From positions 1 to 42,510 of the forward strand of contig CALEBT010000030.1 of the NCBI GenBank assembly GCA_937942875.1: a stretch of 42,510 nt of DNA. Reading direction: 5' to 3'. This DNA comes from an uncultured Ignavibacterium sp. Lineage in GTDB: Bacteria > Bacteroidota > Ignavibacteria > Ignavibacteriales > Ignavibacteriaceae. The translations under genes were made by a program, and so were the position numbers. Positions 28,180-36,866 of the stretch are shown one piece after another. Each line of letters starts with the position of its first letter. Within the stretch, counting starts at the first letter, position 1. The notes under the pieces were generated by a model, which saw nothing but the letters and a program-made list of their open reading frames with translations, made no database searches and was not told where the DNA came from.

Positions 28180-30525
28180 TCAAGCCGGTTTGAACAAATC
28201 AAAAGAAATTTTTGTACCCTTACCAACTTCGCTGTTTAATTGAATATTTCCTTTGTGAGCATTAACTATTTCTTTACATAGCACTAATCCTAAACCTGTG
28301 CCTCTTTCATTGTTGGTTCCCATAGTTGTCAATGAAGAATCAAACTTGAAAATCTTTTCAATATTTTCAGGACTTATACCTGTTCCGTTATCTGCTACTT
28401 CAAATATTATTTTATTACCAACTGATTCTGAGTTGATGTCTATCTGACCATTTTCATTTGTAAACTTTATTGAATTAGATATTAAATTATGAAACAACGA
28501 ACGAAGCAAGTTTTCATCCCCTACAACAAAATGACTTGGATTAACATTATTATTTATAGTTATATGTTTCAATTTAGCAGTCTGTAACAATGGGTTAATA
28601 ACAGTGTCAACTAATATGAAAGCATTTAATGTAATTGGAGTAAGTTGCATCCTTCCCGTTTGAAAGCGGGACCAATCAAGAAGATTTTCAATTAACTTGT
28701 ATAATATTTTAACCGATTTATTTATTTCAATTAAGTCTTCTTTCATCTCTTCAGAGGAAAGAATGTCAGCATCCTCGATAAGCAATTCTGAAAGGCCCAG
28801 AATACCTTGTATTGGGCTCTTTAAATCGTGAGAAATAATTGAAAATAGTTTGTCTTTTGTTGCAACCAGTTCTTTTAGTTCATTCGAATATGCTTTTAAT
28901 TTTTGCTCATCAGATAATTTATTTATGGCCAAAGCAATCTGCTCAGACACATATGTCAAAATATCTCTTTCTTCAATACCGTAAGTGTTTTCATCTTCAT
29001 AATCCTGAATTACAAGAACACCGATAACTTTGTCATTGATTTTAAGCGGAACACCTAACCATATAGCGGATGGCTCACCTATCAGTTCTGTTTCACCTTT
29101 TAATCTCAGTTCTAAATCTTTTTTTCTGTCTATTAGCATTGGCTCTTTAATACGTAAAATGTATTCTGTAAGTCCACGCTTCAGATTACGAGGTTGCGGC
29201 TGAGGGTCATACTTATCAACAAAATATGGGAATGAAATCATGTTATTCTTTTCATCATAAAGGGCTATAAAAAAATTATCTGCTTTCATCAATGACTTTA
29301 CGATTTCGTGAATTTCCTTAAGTAACTGCTGAAGATTTTCTACTCTTGTTACTGCTGAGGAAATTTTGAATAGTGCTTCGAGAATTAATTCATTTTTCCT
29401 GATTTCAGTTATATCCCGGCTAATACCAACAGTTCCGAATATTTTCCCATCATTATCTTTTAGGGGAATTTTGGTAGTAAGAACCCATTTAACTTTTTTA
29501 TCTCTGAAAGTCTCTTTTTCGATGTTTCTTATATAGTCAGTTTCACCTTTAAGCAGTTTGATTTCATCTTCTCTGGCTTGCGAGGCGTGTTCATTTTCAA
29601 ATAATTCAAAATCTGTTTTTCCAATAATTTCATCAAAACTCTTTAAGTTGAATTTGTCCAAAGTAGCTTTATTTACTCTGATAAATCTGCTAAACTCATC
29701 CTTAAAATAAATTGACTCCGGAAAGGAATTCATCAGGTTCTGAAGGAGTAGTTTCTTGAATTCATTTTTTGATTGCAGCTCTACTTCTTTACTGATATCG
29801 GTCATTGAAAATAAAATTCCAATAACAGTGTTCTTGTACTTTATAACATTGAGAAATATGTTCAACCATTTAGACTGATTTCCAAAATCAAACTTTAATG
29901 ATAAGTCTGTCTTTGGGCTTTTCTCCGGATTTTTCTCTACTTCTTCAAAAAACTTTGTAATTCTTTGATCATTAAATAAATTCTTGAGATTTATTTCACC
30001 GAGAATATCCTGATGTAATCCGAATAATTCATCAAAACTGGAATTTGATACAATAATCCTTCCCTCTAAATCGCAAAGGCATATAAAAATTGCCGTATTG
30101 TTAAATATTTCAGTAAACTGAATCTCTTTTCTTAAAAATTCTTCTTCTTTGGCAATTTGTTCACGAATGTCTTTAACTAAAACTACAGAATAGTAATTAT
30201 CCTGGAAATTAAAAGAACCTACACTAACTAATGTCGGAATAATCTCTTTATTTTTGCTGACAATCTCAATTTTGTATTCTTTTGGGGCAGATTGCCCTGA
30301 AATCCTTAATTCGTAAAATTTGTTTATAATCGGTTTGTAAGTCTCACTTATAAAATAATCTTTAGGTTTACCTAAAATTTCCTCTTGTGTGTATCCTATC
30401 AGATCAGCTAAATTACTGTTACAAAATTCTATAATGGAATTTTTGATTATTAATAATCCATCTTCAAATGCATTGAGCGCTTTTTGAATAATTGAGTAAT
30501 CTATTTCGATTTTCTCACCTTTCAT
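28180..30525 (-). CDS. Soluble PAS-PAS-PAS-GAF sensor histidine kinase
   Basis: The 781-residue protein has no transmembrane segment or signal peptide, so it senses inside the cell. Three PAS units lie at about 1-120, 125-245 and 255-378, then a GAF domain at about 385-545 (PYFVDKYDPQPQPRN is typical of kinase-linked GAFs). The HisKA box SHDLKSPIQG carries H566, and the HATPase domain has the N-box NLISNSIKFTNENG, DNGTGI and GTGLGLVLC. No receiver domain is fused and no regulator gene is adjacent, so the partner is elsewhere, possibly the regulator at 4791-5600. It is divergent from the chemoreceptor. Confidence 0.92.
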   Translation of the reverse strand: MKGEKIEIDYSIIQKALNAFEDGLLIIKNSIIEFCNSNLADLIGYTQEEILGKPKDYFISETYKPIINKFYELRISGQSAPKEYKIEIVSKNKEIIPTLVSVGSFNFQDNYYSVVLVKDIREQIAKEEEFLRKEIQFTEIFNNTAIFICLCDLEGRIIVSNSSFDELFGLHQDILGEINLKNLFNDQRITKFFEEVEKNPEKSPKTDLSLKFDFGNQSKWLNIFLNVIKYKNTVIGILFSMTDISKEVELQSKNEFKKLLLQNLMNSFPESIYFKDEFSRFIRVNKATLDKFNLKSFDEIIGKTDFELFENEHASQAREDEIKLLKGETDYIRNIEKETFRDKKVKWVLTTKIPLKDNDGKIFGTVGISRDITEIRKNELILEALFKISSAVTRVENLQQLLKEIHEIVKSLMKADNFFIALYDEKNNMISFPYFVDKYDPQPQPRNLKRGLTEYILRIKEPMLIDRKKDLELRLKGETELIGEPSAIWLGVPLKINDKVIGVLVIQDYEDENTYGIEERDILTYVSEQIALAINKLSDEQKLKAYSNELKELVATKDKLFSIISHDLKSPIQGILGLSELLIEDADILSSEEMKEDLIEINKSVKILYKLIENLLDWSRFQTGRMQLTPITLNAFILVDTVINPLLQTAKLKHITINNNVNPSHFVVGDENLLRSLFHNLISNSIKFTNENGQIDINSESVGNKIIFEVADNGTGISPENIEKIFKFDSSLTTMGTNNERGTGLGLVLCKEIVNAHKGNIQLNSEVGKGTKISFDLFKPA

Positions 30526-30555
30526 ATTACAATCATAATATTATTTTATTTGCCT

Positions 30556-30586
30556 TAAATATAATTTATTTATTACTTTACACAAA
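30556..30586 (-). promoter_or_regulatory. Bacteroidetes-type promoter for the histidine kinase gene
   Basis: On the minus strand TTTG (30583-30586) and TATATTTA (30556-30563) are separated by exactly 19 bases. This matches the Bacteroidetes -33/-7 arrangement TTTG-N19-TAnnTTTG at all but the last base. The predicted leader is about 25 bases. Confidence 0.5.
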
Positions 30587-30667
30587 TTATCCACTTAACA
30601 ACTTAAATTAATTTATCTAAAAATATCTGGATTTTTTTCGATAATAAAAATAAAAAGTAGGTTAATT

Positions 30668-32965
30668 ATGAGAATAAGCATAAAATTTCAACTAATTTCC
30701 GCAGCTATTATTGTTATGATACTCCTATTTATAATTCTAATAACAATAGCAAATTTTTTAAGCTTTTTATCAGAATTTAATCAGAATCTTGATTCTAATC
30801 AGATATCAACTGAGATATTAAACTTCAAAAACAAGATTTATATTTTAGTAGGTTTAGTCATTGTGGTTTGCTTTTTAATAGCTGCTTTTCTTAGCAAAAC
30901 AATGATAAGTAAAATATTGAAAATCAAAGATGAGCTGCATAAAATGGCCAATTATGATTTTTCTTATAAGTCAAATAATAGTTATAAAATTCAAGATGAG
31001 ATATCAGAGATTGAAATTGACCTAAGTTCCGTTAAGAAATCTTTATCTAATTATGTAGAAAGCACTAAAGATATAGTTGAGATTTTTCATCAGTTGAGAG
31101 AAGAAAGAAGTATAATTGGAATTCTTCAAAAATTAGCTCAGTCAGTAAAAAAAATATTTGGAGTAAAGTATGTTGCTATTTCGGTTTTCGATGAAAATAA
31201 AAAAGTTAAAGAATTTATTACCTTAGGAATTTCTGAAGAACAAAAAAAACTTATCGGTAAATATCCTGAAGGCAAAGGTTTATTAGGGTATATTCACGAA
31301 ACTAAGCAAACGTTATTATTAGATGATATGAGCAAGCACCCCAGGTCTTATGGTTTTCCCTCCAATCATCCTCCAATGAAAACATTATTAGCAACACCGT
31401 TAATACATCAGGATAAGAGTTATGGAAATTTGTATATATCAGAAAAAACTGACGGTTCGAGCTTTACAGAGAGCGATAAAAGGTTAATAGAAATGATAGC
31501 TATTATAGCAACAAATTCTATAATTACATTTGAATTTGTCGAATTCATAAATAAAAGGAATGAAGTGTTAAAAAGAGAATCAACTATTATAAGAGATATA
31601 TTAAACAAATTGGCAGGCAGAGATTTCACAATAAATTATGATTTTGAGTTTGAAGATGAAAATAACAAATTCATTTTAGACAACTTACAATTTATGGCAT
31701 TATCGATTCGAGATGCATTAAAACAAGTTAGAGAATTAACAGAAAATGTAGCAAGCTCAGCAAATGAGATCTCAGCTAACAGCGAGGAATTGGCTGCCAC
31801 TTCAAGAGAGCAAAGCATTCAGGTGAACGAAGTTGCTACAGCAACCGATGAAATGAATACTTCAATTAACTTGAATGCTAAAAATGCTATTGAAACAGCA
31901 GAAAAATCTGAAAATAATAAGCTGGTTGTAAGAGAAAGTGTAGGTCAGATTGAAAAAACAATTGAAAAAATAAATCAAATTGCTTCTTTCGTTAGTAACG
32001 CAGCAATCAAACTTGAAAATTTAGGTAAATCAACTGAGTCAATTTCAGGGATATTACAGATAATAGATGATATAGCAGATCAAACAAATCTTCTTGCTCT
32101 GAATGCTGCAATTGAAGCTGCCAGAGCAGGTGAACACGGTAGAGGTTTTGCAGTTGTAGCTGATGAAGTTCGTAAACTTGCAGAACGTTCCTCAAAATCA
32201 ACTAAAGAAATTAGAGAAATGATTACTAATATTCAGAAAGAAACATCTTATGTTATTAAAACTATGAAAGATGGTAATCAACAGGTAAATGAAATAATTA
32301 GTTTATCAAGAGATTCTCAGGAGTCTCTCAAAAGTATTTTAGCAAATACCAATGAAGTTGTTGAATTGGTAAATCAAATAGCCGCAGCTAATGAGCAGCA
32401 ATCCTCTACTTCTAAGCTCGTTAGTTCAAACATTGAGAATGTTAAGAATACCATAAATGAGTCAGCATTGGCTGTGTCTCAAATTGCTGAAGCTACTAAT
32501 GATCTAAGCAGATTAGCCACAAATTTGCAGGATTTGCTTTCTCTTTTCAGATTGTATAATGATGATAAAAATTTTGACGACAGGTTATTAAAAGAAACAA
32601 CCATTAGCGATCAATTTGATTTTGATGCAGCAAAACTGGCACACAGAAAATGGAAAATTAGATTAACTAATATGCTTCGCGGAGAAGAAAAAATAGATCC
32701 GGAAACAGCTGGAAATTATAAATCTTGTGCTTTGGGGAAATGGTATTATGGAACAGCCTCAAATTATTATAAAAACCAAAAATCATTCAAAGAATTGGAG
32801 AATTGGCATATAAAATTGCATAATCTTGCAAAGGAAATCACCTTAGATGCTCAAAACAGTAAATTAAAAGAAGCAAAAAGCAAGCTTGATTCTTTAGACG
32901 ATATAAGTAATAACATTATAAACTGCTTAAATGACTTACAAAAAATTTCGCAGTTTAAGTCTTAA
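30668..32965 (+). CDS. Methyl-accepting chemotaxis protein with GAF and C-terminal zinc-binding CZB domains
   Basis: The 765-residue receptor has two membrane helices (about 8-30 and 57-77) with only a very short periplasmic loop, so sensing is likely cytoplasmic. A HAMP-like linker is followed by a GAF domain (about 140-290) and the methyl-accepting signalling region, with the conserved hairpin tip [38 protein letters not shown] domain closes the protein with all four ligands: H659, C687 in [10 protein letters not shown]714 and H718. CZB domains bind zinc and can sense zinc or hypochlorous acid. No other chemotaxis genes are in the window. Confidence 0.93.
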   Translation: MRISIKFQLISAAIIVMILLFIILITIANFLSFLSEFNQNLDSNQISTEILNFKNKIYILVGLVIVVCFLIAAFLSKTMISKILKIKDELHKMANYDFSYKSNNSYKIQDEISEIEIDLSSVKKSLSNYVESTKDIVEIFHQLREERSIIGILQKLAQSVKKIFGVKYVAISVFDENKKVKEFITLGISEEQKKLIGKYPEGKGLLGYIHETKQTLLLDDMSKHPRSYGFPSNHPPMKTLLATPLIHQDKSYGNLYISEKTDGSSFTESDKRLIEMIAIIATNSIITFEFVEFINKRNEVLKRESTIIRDILNKLAGRDFTINYDFEFEDENNKFILDNLQFMALSIRDALKQVRELTENVASSANEISANSEELAATSREQSIQVNEVATATDEMNTSINLNAKNAIETAEKSENNKLVVRESVGQIEKTIEKINQIASFVSNAAIKLENLGKSTESISGILQIIDDIADQTNLLALNAAIEAARAGEHGRGFAVVADEVRKLAERSSKSTKEIREMITNIQKETSYVIKTMKDGNQQVNEIISLSRDSQESLKSILANTNEVVELVNQIAAANEQQSSTSKLVSSNIENVKNTINESALAVSQIAEATNDLSRLATNLQDLLSLFRLYNDDKNFDDRLLKETTISDQFDFDAAKLAHRKWKIRLTNMLRGEEKIDPETAGNYKSCALGKWYYGTASNYYKNQKSFKELENWHIKLHNLAKEITLDAQNSKLKEAKSKLDSLDDISNNIINCLNDLQKISQFKS

Positions 32966-33391
32966 AAATCGATAAATAATTAACAAATATTACTTGGCAG
33001 GTTTTTATAAATTTAGAAAAAAATCTTTAATTCTATTCTGCTTAAAAAAGGTTTTATTAAGGTAATGAACTGATAACGTTCCTAAAATTGTGTAATTGAT
33101 AAAATAGGTTCAAATATTTTTATTATCTCAAGTATTGATTCAATAAAATTTATCCCCTTAGTTGATTTTATCTGAAATTCTACCTTATTTTTATTTGAGC
33201 AAATCATAGGGCGTTTATCTTCTATTTTAAATTGCTTATTTAGATAAACGCTCTCTTTTTTTCCATACCTTTACACAATTTTTATAACGCTTGTAAAATT
33301 ATTTTTAGTCAAAACAATTATTCAATAGAGTAATAATTTCTTATTTTAATAATGCTAATTAATTTTTATTTAAAAATCATACGGGGAACTT
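32966..33391. other. 426-base intergenic region between chemoreceptor and WG-repeat genes
   Basis: No protein-coding frame is convincing here. It holds a small dyad GAAC-N7-GTTC around 33068-33082, a strong terminator-like hairpin at 33208-33262, and a 129-base AT-rich stretch that should contain the promoter of the WG-repeat gene, though I could not fix boxes. The terminator lies 240 bases past the chemoreceptor stop, leaving room for a small RNA. Confidence 0.4.
33208..33262 (+). terminator. Intrinsic terminator with 10-bp core stem and T-run
   Basis: GCGTTTATCT (33211-33220) pairs exactly with AGATAAACGC (33242-33251). The stem can be extended outward by further pairs with one mismatch. 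The 21-base loop is AT-rich and the stem is followed by CTCTTTTTTT. This is the clearest intrinsic terminator in the window. It could end the chemoreceptor transcript or a separate short transcript from the upstream gap. Confidence 0.6.
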
Positions 33392-34498
33392 ATGAAATAC
33401 TTTTTTATAACAATCTTTTCGCTAACTGTCTTCAATTTTCAAATTTTTTCCCAGAAGCAAGTTACAGCTAGTCAGGTAGGGGACTTTAATGATGGTCTAG
33501 CACCTGTTTTAATTAACAATAAGTGGGGTTTTATTGACACACAGGGTAATTTAGTAATTGAACCTAATTTTATTGCACACGTCAGCAACTTTGGTGCGTT
33601 ACCATACTTCAATGAAGGATTAACCCCGATTGTTAATCCCGAAACTAATCGTGTAGGTTATATTGATAAAAAAGGTAATGTAGTTATAAATCCACAATTT
33701 TATTCTGCCAGAAATTTTTATGAAGATGTTGCATTTGTCGGGACACAAGATGATCACGTAATCATTGATAAAAATGGTAAAGTACTTGCCGAAAAATTTG
33801 TTGCAATCAATGGTTATTATTCAAATTTTAATAATGGAAGAGCAATTGCTCGAAAAGAGTTTTCTTATGGATATATCAACAAAGAAGGCAAATTTGTAAT
33901 TAAACCAATTTTTGAAGATGCACGTGATTTTTCTGAAGGATTAGCTGCCGTTAAAAAAGATGAAAAGTGGGGTTTTATTGATTTGGAGGGAAATGTTAAA
34001 GTACAATTTCAATTTACTAATGAACCAAAAAGTTTTAGTGATGGTAGAGCTTTTGTGCAAGGTACTAATTTAAAGTGGGGAATAATAGACACTGAGGGTA
34101 ATATTATTGTTGAACCAATTTATGATGAGGCTTTTCCCTTTAGTGATGGTGTTGCAGTAGTAAGTAAAATGGATGAGAAATGGAATAAGACCTACTATAT
34201 CATTAATTTATCTGGAAAACCAGTAAAAACTTTTGACAAAGCTAAGAAAAGTGAAGAAACAACTACTCTTTTAAGTGGATTTAATGAAGGTTGCTCTATT
34301 GCTATGAAAGGATATAAGAAGGGAATGCTTGACTCCAAAGGAAATATAGTTATTAAATTTTTATATCGCGAGCTAAAGCCTTTTTCCAGCGGAATGGCTT
34401 ATTTTGAGAAGTTTGATGATAAAACTAAAAAAGTAACAAAGGGTTTTATTGATAAAACAGGAAAGGAAGTTATTACTATTGAACCTCCAAAATTCTAA
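33392..34498 (+). CDS. Secreted WG-repeat protein
   Basis: The 368-residue protein has a GGGGAAC ribosome site and a signal peptide (MKYFFITIFSLTVFNFQIFSQ). The mature part is built of about eight WG (KWG) repeats, each of the form KWGFIDxxGNxVIxPxF followed by an FSDGLAxV-type segment; clear examples start near KWGFIDTQGN, GYINKEGKF, KWGFIDLEGN and KWGIIDTEGN. WG repeats form beta-structures likely used for binding; no enzymatic activity is known. No sorting domain or barrel is present, so it is probably periplasmic. The gene is monocistronic. Confidence 0.88.
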   Translation: MKYFFITIFSLTVFNFQIFSQKQVTASQVGDFNDGLAPVLINNKWGFIDTQGNLVIEPNFIAHVSNFGALPYFNEGLTPIVNPETNRVGYIDKKGNVVINPQFYSARNFYEDVAFVGTQDDHVIIDKNGKVLAEKFVAINGYYSNFNNGRAIARKEFSYGYINKEGKFVIKPIFEDARDFSEGLAAVKKDEKWGFIDLEGNVKVQFQFTNEPKSFSDGRAFVQGTNLKWGIIDTEGNIIVEPIYDEAFPFSDGVAVVSKMDEKWNKTYYIINLSGKPVKTFDKAKKSEETTTLLSGFNEGCSIAMKGYKKGMLDSKGNIVIKFLYRELKPFSSGMAYFEKFDDKTKKVTKGFIDKTGKEVITIEPPKF

Positions 34499-34519
34499 TA
34501 TTTAGGATAATTTTTTTTA

Positions 34520-34552
34520 AGATTTCGTCTCTGAATATCGGGGACGAAATCT
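34520..34552. other. 10-bp inverted repeat after the WG-repeat gene
   Basis: AGATTTCGTC (34520-34529) pairs perfectly with GACGAAATCT (34543-34552) across a 13-base loop, 22 bases after the stop. It is preceded by eight T but not followed by a T-run on the plus strand, so it is not a canonical intrinsic terminator. It may protect the 3' end of the message. Confidence 0.4.
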
Positions 34553-34603
34553 CTAAATAATTACTTTTTAATAATTCTCTCATCACATTTAGTTACAATT
34601 AAC

Positions 34604-34634
34604 TTTATAAAACCCTTTAGTTTCCTTATATTTG
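34604..34634 (+). promoter_or_regulatory. Bacteroidetes-type promoter for the UvrD-like helicase gene
   Basis: TATATTTG (34627-34634) is a full match to the -7 consensus TAnnTTTG. TTTA (34604-34607) lies 19 bases upstream, a 3/4 match to the -33 box. The start codon is 30 bases downstream of the -7 box. Confidence 0.55.
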
Positions 34635-34664
34635 CACCGCTTTTTACACAATTCTTGGAAAAAA

Positions 34665-36848
34665 ATGAATCTGCTTAAAAACCTAAACCCAATACAACAA
34701 GAAGCAGTGCAATACATGGACGGACCTCAGATAATAATTGCAGGTGCCGGTTCAGGTAAAACCAGGGTTTTGACTTACAAGATTGCTTATCTGTTAAAAA
34801 AGAATTTTGCTCCGGAATCTATCTTAGCTCTCACTTTCACAAATAAAGCCGCAAATGAAATGAAAGAACGAGTCAAAGAAATGATTCCTAAACGTTCGGA
34901 AGCTCTTTGGATGGGAACTTTCCATTCAATATTTGCAAGAATTCTCCGTATCGAAGCGAAACATACAGATTTCAAAAGTAATTTTTCAATTTATGATACT
35001 ATAGATTCTCTTTCTTTGGTCCAGAGTATTATGAGTGATTTAAATATTGATGCGGATAAATTTCAGGCCGGAGCAATTCGTCATCGCATCAGTTTCATAA
35101 AAAATCATATGATTTCTCCTGCTGAATTCAGAAAAAATCACGTTAAAAGTTTTTTTGACCAAAAGGTGGCTGATGTTTATGAAGAATATGAAAAAAGATT
35201 GCTTACTTTTAACTCTATGGATTTTGATGATTTGTTGCTGAAACCAATCGAACTTTTTACTTCAAAAAAGAATATACTTCAAAAATATCGTTCTCAATTT
35301 AAATATGTTTTAGTTGATGAGTTTCAGGATACCAACAAAGCGCAATATGAATTGTTGAAAGTTTTGGTTCCCAAAAATGGTTTGATTTGTGTAGTTGGAG
35401 ATGATGCCCAAAGCATTTATAGCTGGCGTGGTGCTAATGTTTCTAATATGCAGGATTTTATAAAAGATTTTTCTAAAGTTAAAATATTTAAGCTCGAGCA
35501 AAATTACAGGTCCACTAAAACAATTCTCAAAGCAGCCGATTCGATAATCAAAAAAAATTCAAATCAGCTTCAAAAAACTCTTTGGACAGAGAATAAAGAA
35601 GGCGAGCAAATAATGCTTATTAAATGCTCCGATGAAAAAGATGAAGCTTCTCAGATTATAAAATGTATAAAGCACGAGATCACATCTAATAAACTTTCTT
35701 TTAATGATTTTGCCGTTCTATATAGAACAAATGCTCAATCCAGAATTATGGAAGATATATTCAGAAGAGAGAAGATCCCATACACAATTATCGGAGGAGT
35801 TGAGTTTTATAAAAGAAAAGAAATAAAAGATATGATTGCATATCTGAGAGTAATAGCGAATCCAAATGATGAAGAGAGTTTGTTAAGAATTATGAACTTC
35901 CCTCAGCGGGGTATAGGGAAGACAACCATCGAAAGAATGTTGGTTTTTGCCAAAAGGCACGGACTAACTCTATTTCAAACTATGTCAAGAGTTTATGAAG
36001 TAATTGATATTAAAGAAAGAATACAAAGGAACGTTAAGAATTTCAGAATAGTGCTTGATAAGTACATTAATCTCAAAAGCAAATTATCAATTGGTGAATT
36101 GACCAGATCTTTAGTAGATGAACTTGAAATAGTTCAGACTTTTAAGGAAGAAAATACACAGGAATCCTTACAAAGATTAGAAAATATTAACCAGCTTTTG
36201 ATGTCTATTTCGGAATACTCTAAAGAAAATCCGGATGTCAAACTTGAACAATTTTTAGAAGAAGTTTCATTATTATCTGATATTGATAATTATGATGAAA
36301 ATAAAAACTCAGTCGCTTTGCTTACGTTTCATAGTGCCAAAGGATTGGAATGGCCAATTGTCTTTGTAACAGGATGTGAAGAAGACTTGTTTCCAATCGC
36401 TTCAAAATTTAGTCTGGACACTTCTCTTGAAGAAGAAAGACGTCTTTTCTATGTTGCACTTACCAGAGCAAAAGAAAAAGCCTATATTACGCACGCTCGT
36501 TCCAGATACAGATTTGGTGAGGTTGCCTATCAGAGTCGCTCCCGATTTATTGATGAACTTGACCCATCTACTTATTATGAAGAAAATGGTTTATTAGGAA
36601 GAAAAGCCAACCGAAAGACAAAGAAGGAAATTTATCGTGAATACTTTGAAAATATAGACTATGAAGATTTCTCGCAGGATGGTATTTCACTAAAAATTGG
36701 CTCTAAGGTTATGCACGATAAATTTGGATTGGGCCGAGTAACTGATGTACAAGGAAGTGGTGATATGATTAAAGCCACTGTTCATTTTGAGGGTAATAAC
36801 GTTAAACAGTTAATGTTAAAATTTGCAAAATTAAAAGTCTTAAATTAG
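34665..36848 (+). CDS. pcrA: ATP-dependent DNA helicase of the UvrD/PcrA family
   Basis: The 727-residue superfamily 1A helicase starts at ATG 34665; an upstream in-frame TTG at 34632 lies inside the promoter box and is rejected. Motifs in order: NPIQQEAV (Q motif), GAGSGKT (Walker A), LTFTNKAANEM (Ia), VDEFQDTN (II), GDDAQSIYSWRGA (III), LEQNYRST (IV), LLTFHSAKGLEWPIVFV (V) and ALTRAKEKAYI (VI). The C-terminal KIGSKVMHDKFGLGRV segment is the PcrA-type tail that contacts RNA polymerase. It acts in excision repair and in clearing replication blocks. The phosphofructokinase gene follows after 18 bases. Confidence 0.93.
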   Translation: MNLLKNLNPIQQEAVQYMDGPQIIIAGAGSGKTRVLTYKIAYLLKKNFAPESILALTFTNKAANEMKERVKEMIPKRSEALWMGTFHSIFARILRIEAKHTDFKSNFSIYDTIDSLSLVQSIMSDLNIDADKFQAGAIRHRISFIKNHMISPAEFRKNHVKSFFDQKVADVYEEYEKRLLTFNSMDFDDLLLKPIELFTSKKNILQKYRSQFKYVLVDEFQDTNKAQYELLKVLVPKNGLICVVGDDAQSIYSWRGANVSNMQDFIKDFSKVKIFKLEQNYRSTKTILKAADSIIKKNSNQLQKTLWTENKEGEQIMLIKCSDEKDEASQIIKCIKHEITSNKLSFNDFAVLYRTNAQSRIMEDIFRREKIPYTIIGGVEFYKRKEIKDMIAYLRVIANPNDEESLLRIMNFPQRGIGKTTIERMLVFAKRHGLTLFQTMSRVYEVIDIKERIQRNVKNFRIVLDKYINLKSKLSIGELTRSLVDELEIVQTFKEENTQESLQRLENINQLLMSISEYSKENPDVKLEQFLEEVSLLSDIDNYDENKNSVALLTFHSAKGLEWPIVFVTGCEEDLFPIASKFSLDTSLEEERRLFYVALTRAKEKAYITHARSRYRFGEVAYQSRSRFIDELDPSTYYEENGLLGRKANRKTKKEIYREYFENIDYEDFSQDGISLKIGSKVMHDKFGLGRVTDVQGSGDMIKATVHFEGNNVKQLMLKFAKLKVLN

Positions 36849-36866
36849 AAAGGATTTTATCTCATT

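Noticed and set aside
33100-33125. GGTTCAAAT resembling the T-loop of a tRNA
   Set aside because: No acceptor, D or anticodon stem can be formed around it, and the flanks are plain AT-rich intergenic DNA.
34520-34552. Intrinsic terminator for the WG-repeat gene
   Set aside because: The stem is real but the T-run lies before it on the plus strand, not after; listed only as an inverted repeat.
34632-34664. N-terminal extension of the helicase from TTG 34632
   Set aside because: The codon lies inside the -7 promoter box; the Q-motif region begins right after ATG 34665.
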